From Mycobacterium sp. OAS707 (lineage in GTDB: Bacteria > Actinomycetota > Actinomycetes > Mycobacteriales > Mycobacteriaceae): a stretch of DNA of 64,000 nt. Below are positions 18,684 to 26,648 of the stretch, one piece after another. The stretch's first letter is position 1. Every line of letters starts with the position of its first letter. Location of the stretch: positions 1,054,001-1,118,000 of the forward strand of contig NZ_JADBDS010000002.1 in assembly GCF_014873705.1 (NCBI RefSeq). Direction: 5' to 3'. Position numbers and translations under genes: made by a program. Below the pieces are notes generated by a model, which saw only the letters and a program-made list of their open reading frames with translations, had not been told where the DNA came from and did no database searches.

Positions 18684-19888
18684 CGAAACTTCCTGCGGCG
18701 CATGTACTTTGCCAATTCGTCGTAGGCGCCGTCGCGGTTGCCGAACTCGACGACGTTGCGGGCGATTTCGAACCACTCACCGCCGCTCGGCCGGATCTCG
18801 GCCATGGCCGCGTGGATGTCGCTCATCGAGATCGGCCGGACCTCACCCGAGCGCACGGAATCGGCCATCGCCAATTGTGTTGCGGTGTCGCAGATATGGG
18901 CGAGGTCTGCTCCGGTGAATCCGTCGGTGCGCGAAGCGATCGACTTGAGATCGATCCCTGCCACCGGGCGGTCACGCAGGTGAATTCTCAAGATCTCCAT
19001 ACGCGCCTCGGTGTCCGGCAGCCCGACGAAGAGCATCCGGTCGAAGCGGCCAGGCCTGCGCAGCGCCGCATCTACGTCCCACGGCGCATTCGTCGCCCCG
19101 AGCACGTAGACACCGCTGTTATCGGAAGTGGCCGGATCCATCTCGGCGAGAAGCGAATTGACCACCGTGCGGTGCCCGGAGCCACCCTGAAGGTTCGCCC
19201 GCCGCATGCCCAACGCGTCGACTTCGTCGAAGAACAGCACGCATGGTGTATTGCGTCGGGCCACCTCGAAGATCTCGTGCACGGCCCGCTCGCTGTCGCC
19301 CAACCAGCGGCTGAGCACATCAGCGATGCCGATCGGGTAGAAGTTCGCGTCGAGTTCGCCAGACACCGCCCTTGCGAGAAACGTCTTGCCGCAGCCAGGC
19401 GGTCCGTACAGCAACAGTCCGCCTCGAGCCGAAATCTTGTAGGCCCGCATCAGTTCCGGATTACGAATCGGCCCCAGCAGCGATACGTCGAGCCGGTCCT
19501 TGACGTCCTTCATGCCTGCGACGTCGGCAAGCTTCACGTCGCTTGGCGACAGCACGTCGCGGTCGCGCTCGTTTTCGATGTCGGGCTCGTCGCTTTGTTC
19601 GACGAATGCCGGCTCGATGATGTCGGCGACCTGTTCCTCGGCGGCCGACCAGTCGAACGCTGACTTCTCCCCTGCCGGAGCGGCCATTGCGGCAGTGCAT
19701 CGCTGCAGCAACGCCAACGCCGCGGCGTGCGCCGGGTCTTTCGTCAGCGCCGCGCTGCAGTGCGTCAGCGCCTCGGCGTAGCGCCCGTCGGCCAGCAACA
19801 GCTCAGCGAGGTGCAGCCGCAGTTCTACGGCGTCCGGATTGCGTTCGACCGCGGCGGACAACTCGCGAATCAGCGCGTCTTCTGCCAC
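18680..19888 (-). CDS. AAA+ ATPase with N-terminal TPR-like repeats
   Basis: This 402-aa protein (GTG start) has two TPR-like helical pairs at about 1-65 (ELRLHLAELLLADGRYAEAL), an acidic linker, then a single classical AAA domain. Visible are Walker A GPPGCGKT (162-169), Walker B VLFFDE (217-222), sensor 1 LGATNAP, the second region of homology with RPGRFDRM, and a C-terminal helical lid with GFTGADLAHICDTA. The pore-loop position reads RWLGDSE, a W-L-G in place of the aromatic-hydrophobic-Gly loop. It is closest to Cdc48/FtsH/proteasomal-type AAA modules but has no protease domain. It probably remodels proteins at the membrane with the coupled TPR protein. Confidence 0.85.
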   Translation of the reverse strand: MAEDALIRELSAAVERNPDAVELRLHLAELLLADGRYAEALTHCSAALTKDPAHAAALALLQRCTAAMAAPAGEKSAFDWSAAEEQVADIIEPAFVEQSDEPDIENERDRDVLSPSDVKLADVAGMKDVKDRLDVSLLGPIRNPELMRAYKISARGGLLLYGPPGCGKTFLARAVSGELDANFYPIGIADVLSRWLGDSERAVHEIFEVARRNTPCVLFFDEVDALGMRRANLQGGSGHRTVVNSLLAEMDPATSDNSGVYVLGATNAPWDVDAALRRPGRFDRMLFVGLPDTEARMEILRIHLRDRPVAGIDLKSIASRTDGFTGADLAHICDTATQLAMADSVRSGEVRPISMSDIHAAMAEIRPSGGEWFEIARNVVEFGNRDGAYDELAKYMRRRKFR

Positions 19889-19965
19889 CGATTACCCCCC
19901 ATTCCCTGGGGTCTGATGGTACTAAGCGGCAAGCTCGACTAACACTTATTAATTCAAGGATCCAG

Positions 19966-20778
19966 CTACCACACGCGCACCCAGTCGATGAGCATGTCCG
20001 CGGGATAGCTCCCCCCACTCGGGTCGCCTCCGCCGGAGCCGGCGACCGCGAGGTCCAAGACGGGCGACAGGGTGAAGCCGGGATCGTTGAACTGCCAGGA
20101 CGGCAGGGAGTGCGCAGGCACGGTGAAGTACGGCTGGGCGCCGTCGGTGTAGTCCTTCCAAAACCGCATGCCCGCGTCGTCCCACGTGCATCGCCACGTG
20201 TGCCAGGCGCTGTCGACCGAGATGGTCTGGCTCGAATGTTCACCGCCGTTGAGCTTGGCGTGCACCGCTGTGCCGGGAGCCCAGCTGCCGTTGCCGTACC
20301 ACTCCATGATGTCGACTTCGCCGCCGTTGACGGGGTTGTCGTTGGACAGATACCACGCCGGCCAGCAGCCCGGGGTCAGACAGTTCAGCTTGATCCGGGC
20401 TTCCCAGGTGTGGCCGATGCCGCCGTAGAACGTGCTGAACACCTTGCCGCTGTAGAACGTGTTGCCGTCCTTGGCGGCGTGAAAGACGAGGTTCGAGTTG
20501 CCGTCGAGGTAGACGTTGCGACGGTCGTTGCGGTACTGCCCGACGTGCTCGGGCAGCTCCCAGTACGTCGGGTCCTGCATCGACTCGCGGGCTTTTGCCA
20601 CCAGCCACTTGGACGGGTCCGGTGCCGAGCCCGCCGGCCCGTCGAACTCATCTTGGAAGATGTACGTCGGCTGCGTGCCACCGGGCGGCGCCGCCGACGC
20701 CGTCGGAACGCGGATCGCGGCGCCCACCGCGCCGAGTCCTGCCATCACCATCAGATCGCGACGATTCAAGTCAGCCAC
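19966..20778 (-). CDS. glycoside hydrolase family 16 protein, Tat-exported
   Basis: 270 residues from the GTG at 20778. An upstream in-frame ATG at 20910 would overlap the divergent gene and add a segment without signal character. The N-terminus ADLNRRDLMVMAGLGAVGAA is a twin-arginine signal followed by an Ala-x-Ala site. The GH16 fold shows YIFQDEFDGPAGS, the catalytic EVDIME motif (nucleophile Glu154, Asp156, acid/base Glu159), and a C-terminal ADMLIDWVRVW strand. Members cleave beta-1,3 or beta-1,3/1,4 glucans. It may act outside the cell on glucans or host and plant polysaccharides. Confidence 0.88.
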   Translation of the reverse strand: MADLNRRDLMVMAGLGAVGAAIRVPTASAAPPGGTQPTYIFQDEFDGPAGSAPDPSKWLVAKARESMQDPTYWELPEHVGQYRNDRRNVYLDGNSNLVFHAAKDGNTFYSGKVFSTFYGGIGHTWEARIKLNCLTPGCWPAWYLSNDNPVNGGEVDIMEWYGNGSWAPGTAVHAKLNGGEHSSQTISVDSAWHTWRCTWDDAGMRFWKDYTDGAQPYFTVPAHSLPSWQFNDPGFTLSPVLDLAVAGSGGGDPSGGSYPADMLIDWVRVW

Positions 20779-20872
20779 GCCTGCGATGAAACCATGCCCG
20801 GCATTCTCGGCTCCGCTCTGGGCGTATTCGCGACCGCCTTTCGGCCGATTTCCTGTCGGTACGCTGGACGCC

Positions 20873-21703
20873 ATGAACGGGGCCTTGCTCGTGCTCATCA
20901 TCGTGGTCATCGGCGCTATCGCGTTCGCCGTCTACAGCTCGTCGAAAGCTTCGGGCAGGCGCAACGCGGCCTCGCTGGACGACGCGAAGGCCGATGCGCG
21001 GCGGCTCATCGAGCGACTGGGCGGACAGGTGCTGAACCTGACGGGCACCGACGACGCGTCCAAGCAGGCGATGGCCGACGCCTCCGAGCGCTACACCGCC
21101 GCGTCCTCACAGATCGATCAGGCCACCACCGTGCGACAGGCTGCGCTGGCGAAGGAAAGTGCGATCGAGGGGCTGTACTACGTGCGCGCCGCCCGCACCG
21201 CGATGGGCATGGATCCCGGACCGGAATTGGAGTCGCTGAGCGGACAGCGGTCCGCGGGAGCCGTGACAGAGGATCGCCGAGTCAACTACGAGGGCCGCGA
21301 AATCGAGGCCTCACCGACACCGTCGCCGCGCACGCCGAACTACTACCCCGGTGGTCGGGTGGCCGGGCGTCCCGTACCGGCGGGCTGGTACTCGGAGCCG
21401 TGGTGGAAGACAGCTCTGGTCGCGGGCGCGTGGGGTGTGGGCTCAGTGCTGTTGTTCGACGCGTTGTTCGACGGCATGCACGGAGTTGATTACGGCGCAC
21501 AGGGTTTCGAGAGCGGCTACGGCGACGGGTACTCCGACGGTTTCGCCGCTGCGCAGGACGGCGGCGGTTTCGACGGTGGCGGCGCCGACGCTTCGGGCTT
21601 CGACGGATACAGCGGCGACGGCGGTGGTTGGGACGGCGGCGGCTTCGACGGCGGCGGGTTCGACGGCGGCGGGTTCGACGGCGGCGGCTTCGGCGACTTC
21701 TGA
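20873..21703 (+). CDS. membrane-anchored protein with Gly/Asp-rich repeat tail (DUF1542-like)
   Basis: 276 residues. An N-terminal hydrophobic anchor (LLVLIIVVIGAIAFAVYSSS) is followed by a helical region rich in Ala, Asp and Arg (about 30-130, with KADARRLIERLGGQVLNL and GLYYVRAARTAMGMDPGPE). A Pro-rich linker, a second hydrophobic stretch (TALVAGAWGVGSVLLFDALF) and a tail of Gly-Asp-Phe repeats (FDGGG units) close it. I think PGAP names relatives DUF1542-containing proteins, but I am not certain. It is divergent from GH16 and 5 bp ahead of the DUF1330 gene. Confidence 0.75.
   Translation: MNGALLVLIIVVIGAIAFAVYSSSKASGRRNAASLDDAKADARRLIERLGGQVLNLTGTDDASKQAMADASERYTAASSQIDQATTVRQAALAKESAIEGLYYVRAARTAMGMDPGPELESLSGQRSAGAVTEDRRVNYEGREIEASPTPSPRTPNYYPGGRVAGRPVPAGWYSEPWWKTALVAGAWGVGSVLLFDALFDGMHGVDYGAQGFESGYGDGYSDGFAAAQDGGGFDGGGADASGFDGYSGDGGGWDGGGFDGGGFDGGGFDGGGFGDF
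21641..21690 (+). repeat. 15-bp tandem repeats encoding FDGGG units
   Basis: The unit GGSTTCGACGGCGGC is repeated three times plus a partial copy, in frame, giving FDGGG-FDGGG-FDGGG-FGDF at the protein end. Exact neighbouring copies suggest slippage can change the copy number. Confidence 0.75.
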
Positions 21704-21708
21704 CGTCG

Positions 21709-21999
21709 ATGGCCGCATACGTCATCTCCGAGGTTGAAGTCCTCGACGAGAGCAGCTTCGAGCAGTACCGCAATCTCGCAAAGCCGTCGATAGAGAAGCA
21801 CGGCGGGCGCTACCTGGTGCGCGCGGCGCTTCCCGAAGCGGCAGAAGGAGATTGGCCGCCGCAGCGACGGCTCGTCATCGTCGAGTTCCCCGATATGGAA
21901 ACCGCGCGGCGGTGGTACTCGTCAGAGGACTACGCGCAGGCGTTGACGTTCCGCGACCGTGCGCTGAGCCGACGCCTCACCTTCGTCGAAGGCATCTAG
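21709..21999 (+). CDS. DUF1330 domain protein
   Basis: This 96-aa protein is a small ferredoxin-like alpha/beta domain of the dimeric alpha/beta-barrel type, with the DUF1330 pattern MAAYVISEVEVLDESSFEQY, KHGGRYLVR and LVIVEFPDMETARRWYSSEDY. The family has no fixed function; some are stress proteins or bind small molecules. It directly follows the Gly-rich membrane protein gene and is convergent with the PGRS-like gene. Confidence 0.88.
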   Translation: MAAYVISEVEVLDESSFEQYRNLAKPSIEKHGGRYLVRAALPEAAEGDWPPQRRLVIVEFPDMETARRWYSSEDYAQALTFRDRALSRRLTFVEGI

Positions 22000-22017
22000 G
22001 GCGGCAACGCTCAGTTG

Positions 22018-23538
22018 TCAGGGGGTGCCGCCGCTGCCCCCACTGCCGCCCGCGCCGCCGGAGCCTCCGGAAGTGCCCGACGACCCGGTGCCTGGCGAAC
22101 CGCCCTTGGCCCCAGTGCCCGACGTGCCGCTACCGCTCTTGCCGCCTGCGCCGCCCGCGCCACCGGTGCCGCCGGTACCTCCGCTGCCATCAGGGCCCGC
22201 CGCGCCGGTCTTGCCGCCGGCCGCGCCGCCTGTACCGCCCGTACCGCCGGAGCCGCCCATGCCGCCGGAGCCACCGCTGCCGCCGGCCCCTGCCGTTCCG
22301 CTGCCGCTGGCGCCCTTCCCGGCCGCGCCGCCGTCACCGCCCGCGCCGCCACTGCCGCCGGTGCCGCCGGTGCCACCGGAGCCGCCGTCACCGCCGGTGC
22401 CGTCGGGCGAACCATCGGTGCTGCTCGCGCCGCCTGCGCCACCGTTTCCACCGTTGCCGCCGGAGGCGGCGTTGCCGCCGTTCCCCCCGCTGCCGCCGGT
22501 GCCGCCGCTGCCTCCGGTGCCGCTGAGCAAGCCGCCGCTGCCGCCCGATCCGCCGCTGCCGCCCGCGGTGCCGTTGCCGCCGCTGGTGCCGGTCGCGCCG
22601 TTGCCCGCGTCGCCGCCCCAGCCGCCGTTGGTCGGGGACACCCCGCTCAGGTCAGAACCACCGGCACCACCGTTGCCGCCGTTGCCTCCGTTGGCCAGGG
22701 CATCGCCGCCGTCGCCGCCGTAGCCGGCGTGCGTCAGGGGCGTCCCGGCCCCGCCGTCGCCACCGTTGCCGCCGTTACCGCCGAGGGGTCCGCCGTCGCC
22801 GCCGTCCTTCCCGAGAGACCCAGGCTCCGGTCCTGGCACGCCGTTCGCACCGTTGCCGCCGTTCTGCAGGCCGACGCCGTTCTGCCCGGGCGCCGCGGTG
22901 TTCGACGTCGTCGGGTTCACGGCGTTCGTGCCGTTGGCGCCGTTGCCACCATTGCCGCCGCTGCCGCCGTTGCCGATGAACAACCCACTGGCACCGCCGT
23001 TGCCGCCGTTACCGCCCGCGTGCGTGGCGTCGCCGTCGGCGCCGTTGCCGCCGTTGCCGCCGTTGCCGATCAGGAATCCGCCGCGGCCGCCCGCGCCGCC
23101 GCTTGCGCCGACGCCGGTCGCGTTGAAACCGTTGCCGCCGTTGCCAATCAGCAGACCGCCATTGAAACCGTTGGGGTGTGCCGCGGTGCCGTCGGCGCCG
23201 TTGCCGATGAAGATGTTCACGATCGGAATGCCGCCGGCGACATCGAGGAAGGGCTGGGCCGTCGCCAGGCTCGCCGTCAAGCTGTCGCCCAATCCCGCGC
23301 TGTCGCCGGCAAGGCACTCGTCACCCGTCGTCGTGCCAACGATGCACCCGAAGAGACCATTCGGCGTCGGCGCCAACGGTGCCGCGTGCGCTTCGCCGGG
23401 CATGGCCAACAGTGCCGCGGCGGGAGCGCTCAGGACGAGGCCGGCCCCGCCGACGGCGACCGCCGTCGCGACCAGCCGACGCGACTTCGCCTGCGCGCGG
23501 TGACGCCCGTTGCCTCGATACCGACGGTGCTTCGACAT
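22018..23538 (-). CDS. secreted PGRS-like Gly/Asn-rich protein without a PE domain
   Basis: 506 residues from the ATG at 23538, preceded by AAAGGGG. An N-terminal basic region (SKHRRYRGNGRHRAQAKSRR) and hydrophobic segment ending with Ala-rich EAHAAPLA form a Sec signal peptide. A short globular part with two Cys follows (GLFGCIVGTTTGDECLAG), then about 380 residues of GNGG, GGAGG and GGTGG repeats with FIGNGG and LIGNGGNG units as in PE_PGRS proteins. The roughly 110-residue PE domain is absent. Such glycine-rich, possibly calcium-binding repeat proteins are surface or cell-wall exposed. Function unknown. Confidence 0.82.
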   Translation of the reverse strand: MSKHRRYRGNGRHRAQAKSRRLVATAVAVGGAGLVLSAPAAALLAMPGEAHAAPLAPTPNGLFGCIVGTTTGDECLAGDSAGLGDSLTASLATAQPFLDVAGGIPIVNIFIGNGADGTAAHPNGFNGGLLIGNGGNGFNATGVGASGGAGGRGGFLIGNGGNGGNGADGDATHAGGNGGNGGASGLFIGNGGSGGNGGNGANGTNAVNPTTSNTAAPGQNGVGLQNGGNGANGVPGPEPGSLGKDGGDGGPLGGNGGNGGDGGAGTPLTHAGYGGDGGDALANGGNGGNGGAGGSDLSGVSPTNGGWGGDAGNGATGTSGGNGTAGGSGGSGGSGGLLSGTGGSGGTGGSGGNGGNAASGGNGGNGGAGGASSTDGSPDGTGGDGGSGGTGGTGGSGGAGGDGGAAGKGASGSGTAGAGGSGGSGGMGGSGGTGGTGGAAGGKTGAAGPDGSGGTGGTGGAGGAGGKSGSGTSGTGAKGGSPGTGSSGTSGGSGGAGGSGGSGGTP

Positions 23539-23827
23539 GGGAACCCCTTTGACGACGCGATGCCTGGCCGTCCGCAAAGGTAACTCCAGCAACCAAGAGA
23601 ATGTTGAAGAATGCACCAATTATGTGTCCGCCCGGATGGGCCCGACTTCCAATGGCTGGCCGACGGTTGATCCGTCGGTACTTTCCTATAAGCGGCGCTC
23701 ACTGGTGGAAACCTGAGGTCCATTATGCAAAACGGCACTAGCCGAGGCTTGCTGGATTAGACAACTGATTTGCCGTGCCATTCGGGCGCCGGAGCAAACA
23801 GAGTTTATTTGCATTGCCGATAATTTT
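23539..23827. other. intergenic region upstream of the PGRS-like gene
   Basis: 289 bp, clearly more AT-rich than the genes around it, with stretches such as GATAATTTTTCAGC near 23820 and ACATAATT (reverse strand) near 23623, which could form -10 regions for the PGRS-like gene. I see no ORF, RNA gene or strong hairpin. Confidence 0.4.
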
Positions 23828-24622
23828 TCAGCGCTGACAGGTCGGGCACCAAAACAGATTGCGGCCCTCGAGTTCGGCGGTGCGGATCGTCGTTCCGCAC
23901 ACGCGGCAGGGCTCGCCGGCCCTGCGGTAGACGTAGGTGCGGGGCCGGTTCGGGGCGTACGAGGGCAGGCCGTGGTCGTCCTCGGGGCGCATGACGATGA
24001 TCTTTCCCCGGCGCAAGCCGACCTTCATCAGGTCGACCAGATCGGTCCACATGGCGTCGAACTCTGCCTCGTCGATGTGCGTACCGATGCGGTACGGGTC
24101 GATCCGATGCCGGTACAGCAGTTCGTTGCGGTACACATTGCCGACACCCGCGATCACCGTCTGATCCATCAAGAGTGCGCCAATTGGCCTGCGGGACTTC
24201 GTGATTCGCATCCATGCCAGGAAGCCGTCGGCGTCACGCCGCAACGGGTCCGGGCCCAGCTTGGCGACCACGTCGGCGACCTCGGGCTCCTCGATCACCT
24301 CGCACACCGTCGGGCCGCGCAGGTCGGTGCCGAATTCGGTACCGATCATCCGCATCCGCACCTGGCCCACCGGAAGGGGCATCGGTATCGGCAGTTCGGT
24401 GAATGTGCCGTACAAACCGAGGTGCACATGCACCACGCGGCCACCCTCGTAGTGGTGGAACAGGTGTTTGCCCCATGCGGTGGCTTTCTTCAACACCCGT
24501 CCGTTGACCGACGCAGCGCCGTCGACGAACCGGCCCTGTGGGCTGGACACCATCACAGGCGCCCGGCCGAACCGGCGTTGATGCAACCGGGCTAGCCGGT
24601 GCAGGGTGTGACCTTCCGGCAT
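23828..24622 (-). CDS. nei: Nei-like DNA glycosylase/AP lyase (Fpg/Nei family)
   Basis: 264 residues starting MPEGHTLHR, with the N-terminal proline (residue 2) and Glu3 that form the Schiff-base active site once Met is removed. Then come the helix-2-turn-helix region (LLMDQTVIAGVGNVYRNELLYRHRIDP) and a C-terminal four-Cys zinc finger (CRVCGTT...WCPTCQ). It removes oxidised bases and cuts the abasic strand. It follows rpiB by 2 bp in the same direction, like Rv2464c. Confidence 0.93.
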   Translation of the reverse strand: MPEGHTLHRLARLHQRRFGRAPVMVSSPQGRFVDGAASVNGRVLKKATAWGKHLFHHYEGGRVVHVHLGLYGTFTELPIPMPLPVGQVRMRMIGTEFGTDLRGPTVCEVIEEPEVADVVAKLGPDPLRRDADGFLAWMRITKSRRPIGALLMDQTVIAGVGNVYRNELLYRHRIDPYRIGTHIDEAEFDAMWTDLVDLMKVGLRRGKIIVMRPEDDHGLPSYAPNRPRTYVYRRAGEPCRVCGTTIRTAELEGRNLFWCPTCQR

Positions 24623-24624
24623 AC

Positions 24625-25113
24625 CTACGCGGGCGCGCCGGGCACCGGCGGCGCGACGTGAGTCTTCTCGTACTCGGCGAGGATGTCGATACGACGTTGG
24701 TGCCGTTCGGCTTTCGACCACTGGGCCGCCAAGAACGCGTCGATGATCTCCAGTGCTTGCTCGACGGTGTGCATCCGACCGCCGATGCCCATCACCTGTG
24801 CGTTGTTGTGCTCGCGGGCCAGCGTTGCGGTCTCCACACTCCACGCCAGCGCGCAGCGCACGCCGGGAACCTTGTTCGCGGCTATCTGCTCGCCGTTGCC
24901 CGAGCCGCCGATCACGATGCCGAGGCTGGCGGGGTCGGAAACGGTCTTCTGCGCGGCTGCGATGCAGAACGCCGGGTAGTCGTCCTCCGCGTCGTACGCG
25001 TAGGCCCCGCAGTCGATCGGCTCGTGGCCGGTCTTGCGGAGGTGCTCGATGACAGCCTGCTTGAGTTCGAAGCCGGCGTGGTCAGCTCCCAGGTAGACGC
25101 GCATGGCGGTCAT
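24625..25113 (-). CDS. rpiB: ribose-5-phosphate isomerase B
   Basis: 162 residues from the ATG at 25113 (MTAMRVYLGADHAGFELK), the same length as the M. tuberculosis enzyme. Family marks are GADHAG, ALAWSVETA, HNNAQVMGIGGR and GGSGNGEQIAANK, which forms the phosphate-binding and anion-hole part. It interconverts ribose-5-phosphate and ribulose-5-phosphate in the pentose phosphate pathway. It probably forms an operon with nei. Confidence 0.95.
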   Translation of the reverse strand: MTAMRVYLGADHAGFELKQAVIEHLRKTGHEPIDCGAYAYDAEDDYPAFCIAAAQKTVSDPASLGIVIGGSGNGEQIAANKVPGVRCALAWSVETATLAREHNNAQVMGIGGRMHTVEQALEIIDAFLAAQWSKAERHQRRIDILAEYEKTHVAPPVPGAPA

Positions 25114-25141
25114 TCTGGCAGAGGGTGCGCCCACCCCTGCC

Positions 25142-25201
25142 GCGAGCGCCCGTGTTTGTGCGCGACACGCCGCGAGATGTCGGCATTTTGCGGTCGCTCG
25201 C
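25142..25201 (-). repeat. dispersed palindromic element, copy B
   Basis: Begins GCGAGCGCCCGTGTTTGTGC and ends TTTTGCGGTCGCTCGC, so the terminal stem is GCGAGCG-CCG against CGG-CGCTCGC with one mismatch. It lies between the rpiB start and the end of the dioxygenase gene. It is the most diverged copy in the middle. Confidence 0.75.
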
Positions 25202-25218
25202 GCCAAAGGCGGACGCGC

Positions 25219-26172
25219 CTAGCCGACTGTGATCGCGTCGAGCCTCTCCTTGATGAACGTCGACGACGTCACCGGCTCCAGGCCCGACACCCGTCCGATC
25301 GGCGGCGCAAGCGGCGTGACGAGCGCGTCGTGGTTGGCCTCGTAGAAGTAGACGAGCGAGACCAGATCTTCCTCGGGCGCGTGCGGTTGCGGCGGCAGCA
25401 CCCGATGACGACCCGACGGCCAGCGCCGCCCGCTCCAGTACTCCAACAAGTCGCCGATGTTCACGGTCAGCGCATCCGGGTCATACGGTGCGTCGGTCCA
25501 CCCGTCGTCGTCCGAATACACTTGCAGGCCACCGGCACCCGGCTCGCGGTCGAGGATGGTCACCGTGCCGAAGTCGGTGTGCGGGCCGATGCGGAACTGA
25601 CCGGGCTCGGGTTCGCCGACGACGCTCACGGGCGGGTAGTGGTTGATGTTCATCGTCCATGTCGGCCTGCTGGCCAACGTCGCGAAGGGGTTCTCCGGCA
25701 GCCCGAGCGCATAGGCGAACAGGGCCAACAGATCGTCGGCAAGCCCACGCATGGCTGCGGTGTATTCGTCGACCAGCAACTGCAGTGAAGGCACTTCGTC
25801 CGGCCAGACGTTGGGCGCGAACCAGATTCGGTCCACCTCGGGGTCGCCTGTCGCGGTCTCTGCGCCGAGGCTGTAGCTCTCCTTGAGGTCCGGCGGCGTC
25901 TCCGTGCCCTCGGCATACGCGTTGGCTTCCACTCCTGGTGGCAGCCAGCCGTGTCCAGCGACCGGGACTGAGTACCGGCGTTTGATGTCATCGGGCAGGG
26001 CGAAGAACTCCCGCGCTGCGGCGCGCACCCGCTGTGGCAGCGCCGGATCGACCCCGTGTCCGGTGACGAGCAGAAAGCCGGCGCGTTGCAGACCTTGATC
26101 AACAGCAGCGGCTACCTCGGCGGCCGTCGCGCCACCCTCGTGCCAGTGCGAGATGTCAACGGTCGCAATCAC
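25219..26172 (-). CDS. isopenicillin-N-synthase-like 2-oxoglutarate/Fe(II) oxygenase
   Basis: This 317-aa protein has both IPNS-family domains: an N-terminal DIOX_N part (VDISHW, FLLVTGHGVD) and the jelly-roll core. The iron ligands are His198 and Asp200 (GPHTDFG) and His256 (SGRHRV). The RxS motif that normally binds the 2-oxoglutarate carboxylate reads L270-V-S, so its Arg is missing and the cosubstrate may be held differently. It is the third gene after an NCS1 permease and a cytosine deaminase. That context fits a pyrimidine or purine hydroxylase, by analogy with fungal thymine-7-hydroxylase, an IPNS-family enzyme. This is an inference. Confidence 0.85.
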   Translation of the reverse strand: MIATVDISHWHEGGATAAEVAAAVDQGLQRAGFLLVTGHGVDPALPQRVRAAAREFFALPDDIKRRYSVPVAGHGWLPPGVEANAYAEGTETPPDLKESYSLGAETATGDPEVDRIWFAPNVWPDEVPSLQLLVDEYTAAMRGLADDLLALFAYALGLPENPFATLASRPTWTMNINHYPPVSVVGEPEPGQFRIGPHTDFGTVTILDREPGAGGLQVYSDDDGWTDAPYDPDALTVNIGDLLEYWSGRRWPSGRHRVLPPQPHAPEEDLVSLVYFYEANHDALVTPLAPPIGRVSGLEPVTSSTFIKERLDAITVG

Positions 26173-26206
26173 TCACTCACTCTCCCAATGCTCTTCGCGC
26201 AAGCGC

Positions 26207-26647
26207 TCATCGCCCTATATCTTCGTTCCACAGTTGCGGGTTGGCCGCAATGAACTCCGCCATCATTGTCACGCATCGCTCGTCGTCAAGGATCGTGACC
26301 GAGGTGCCGTGTTCGGCCAGCCAGTCATGCCCACCGGTGAAGGTGCGGCTTTCACCGATCACGACCGCCCCGATGTTGAACTGACGCACCAACCCGCTGC
26401 AGTACCAGCACGGCGACAGCGTCGTCACCATCACCGTCGATCGGTAGTCGCGTTGCCGACCGGCGGCACGGAACGCGTCGGTTTCGGCGTGCACCGAAGG
26501 GTCATCGTGCTGGACCCGTCGATTGTGACCGCTGCCGAGCAACACGCCGTCGGCGCTGAACAACGCGGCGCCGATCGGAATACCGCCTTCCGCCAAGCCT
26601 TTTCGCGCTTCCTGGTAGGCGACCTCGAGCATCGCTTCGGCGTCCAT
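26207..26647 (-). CDS. cytosine deaminase-like nucleoside/base deaminase (Fcy1 type)
   Basis: 146 residues from the ATG at 26647, one base after the permease stop. The zinc site is His53-Ala-Glu55 (SVHAETDAF) with Cys80 and Cys83 (TLSPCWYCSG). It resembles the small yeast-type cytosine deaminase (Fcy1), including GGIPIGAALF near the start, the DDERC segment and an ending PQLWNEDIG like the yeast C-terminus, rather than the large bacterial CodA. The position after SPC differs (Trp instead of Asp), so the preferred base may be another pyrimidine. It lies in an operon with the NCS1 permease. Confidence 0.88.
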   Translation of the reverse strand: MDAEAMLEVAYQEARKGLAEGGIPIGAALFSADGVLLGSGHNRRVQHDDPSVHAETDAFRAAGRQRDYRSTVMVTTLSPCWYCSGLVRQFNIGAVVIGESRTFTGGHDWLAEHGTSVTILDDERCVTMMAEFIAANPQLWNEDIGR

Positions 26648-26648
26648 C

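Noticed and set aside
20779..20910. Upstream ATG start for the GH16 gene
   Set aside because: It would overlap the divergent gene and put 44 residues before the twin-arginine signal.
22018..23538. CRISPR array or VNTR
   Set aside because: The repeats are in-frame coding GNGG-type units without spacers and are not identical.
22015..23583. Ala- and Pro-rich ORFs on the + strand opposite the PGRS-like gene
   Set aside because: GNGG repeats read backwards give Ala/Pro/Val repeats; the minus frame has a signal peptide and ribosome site.
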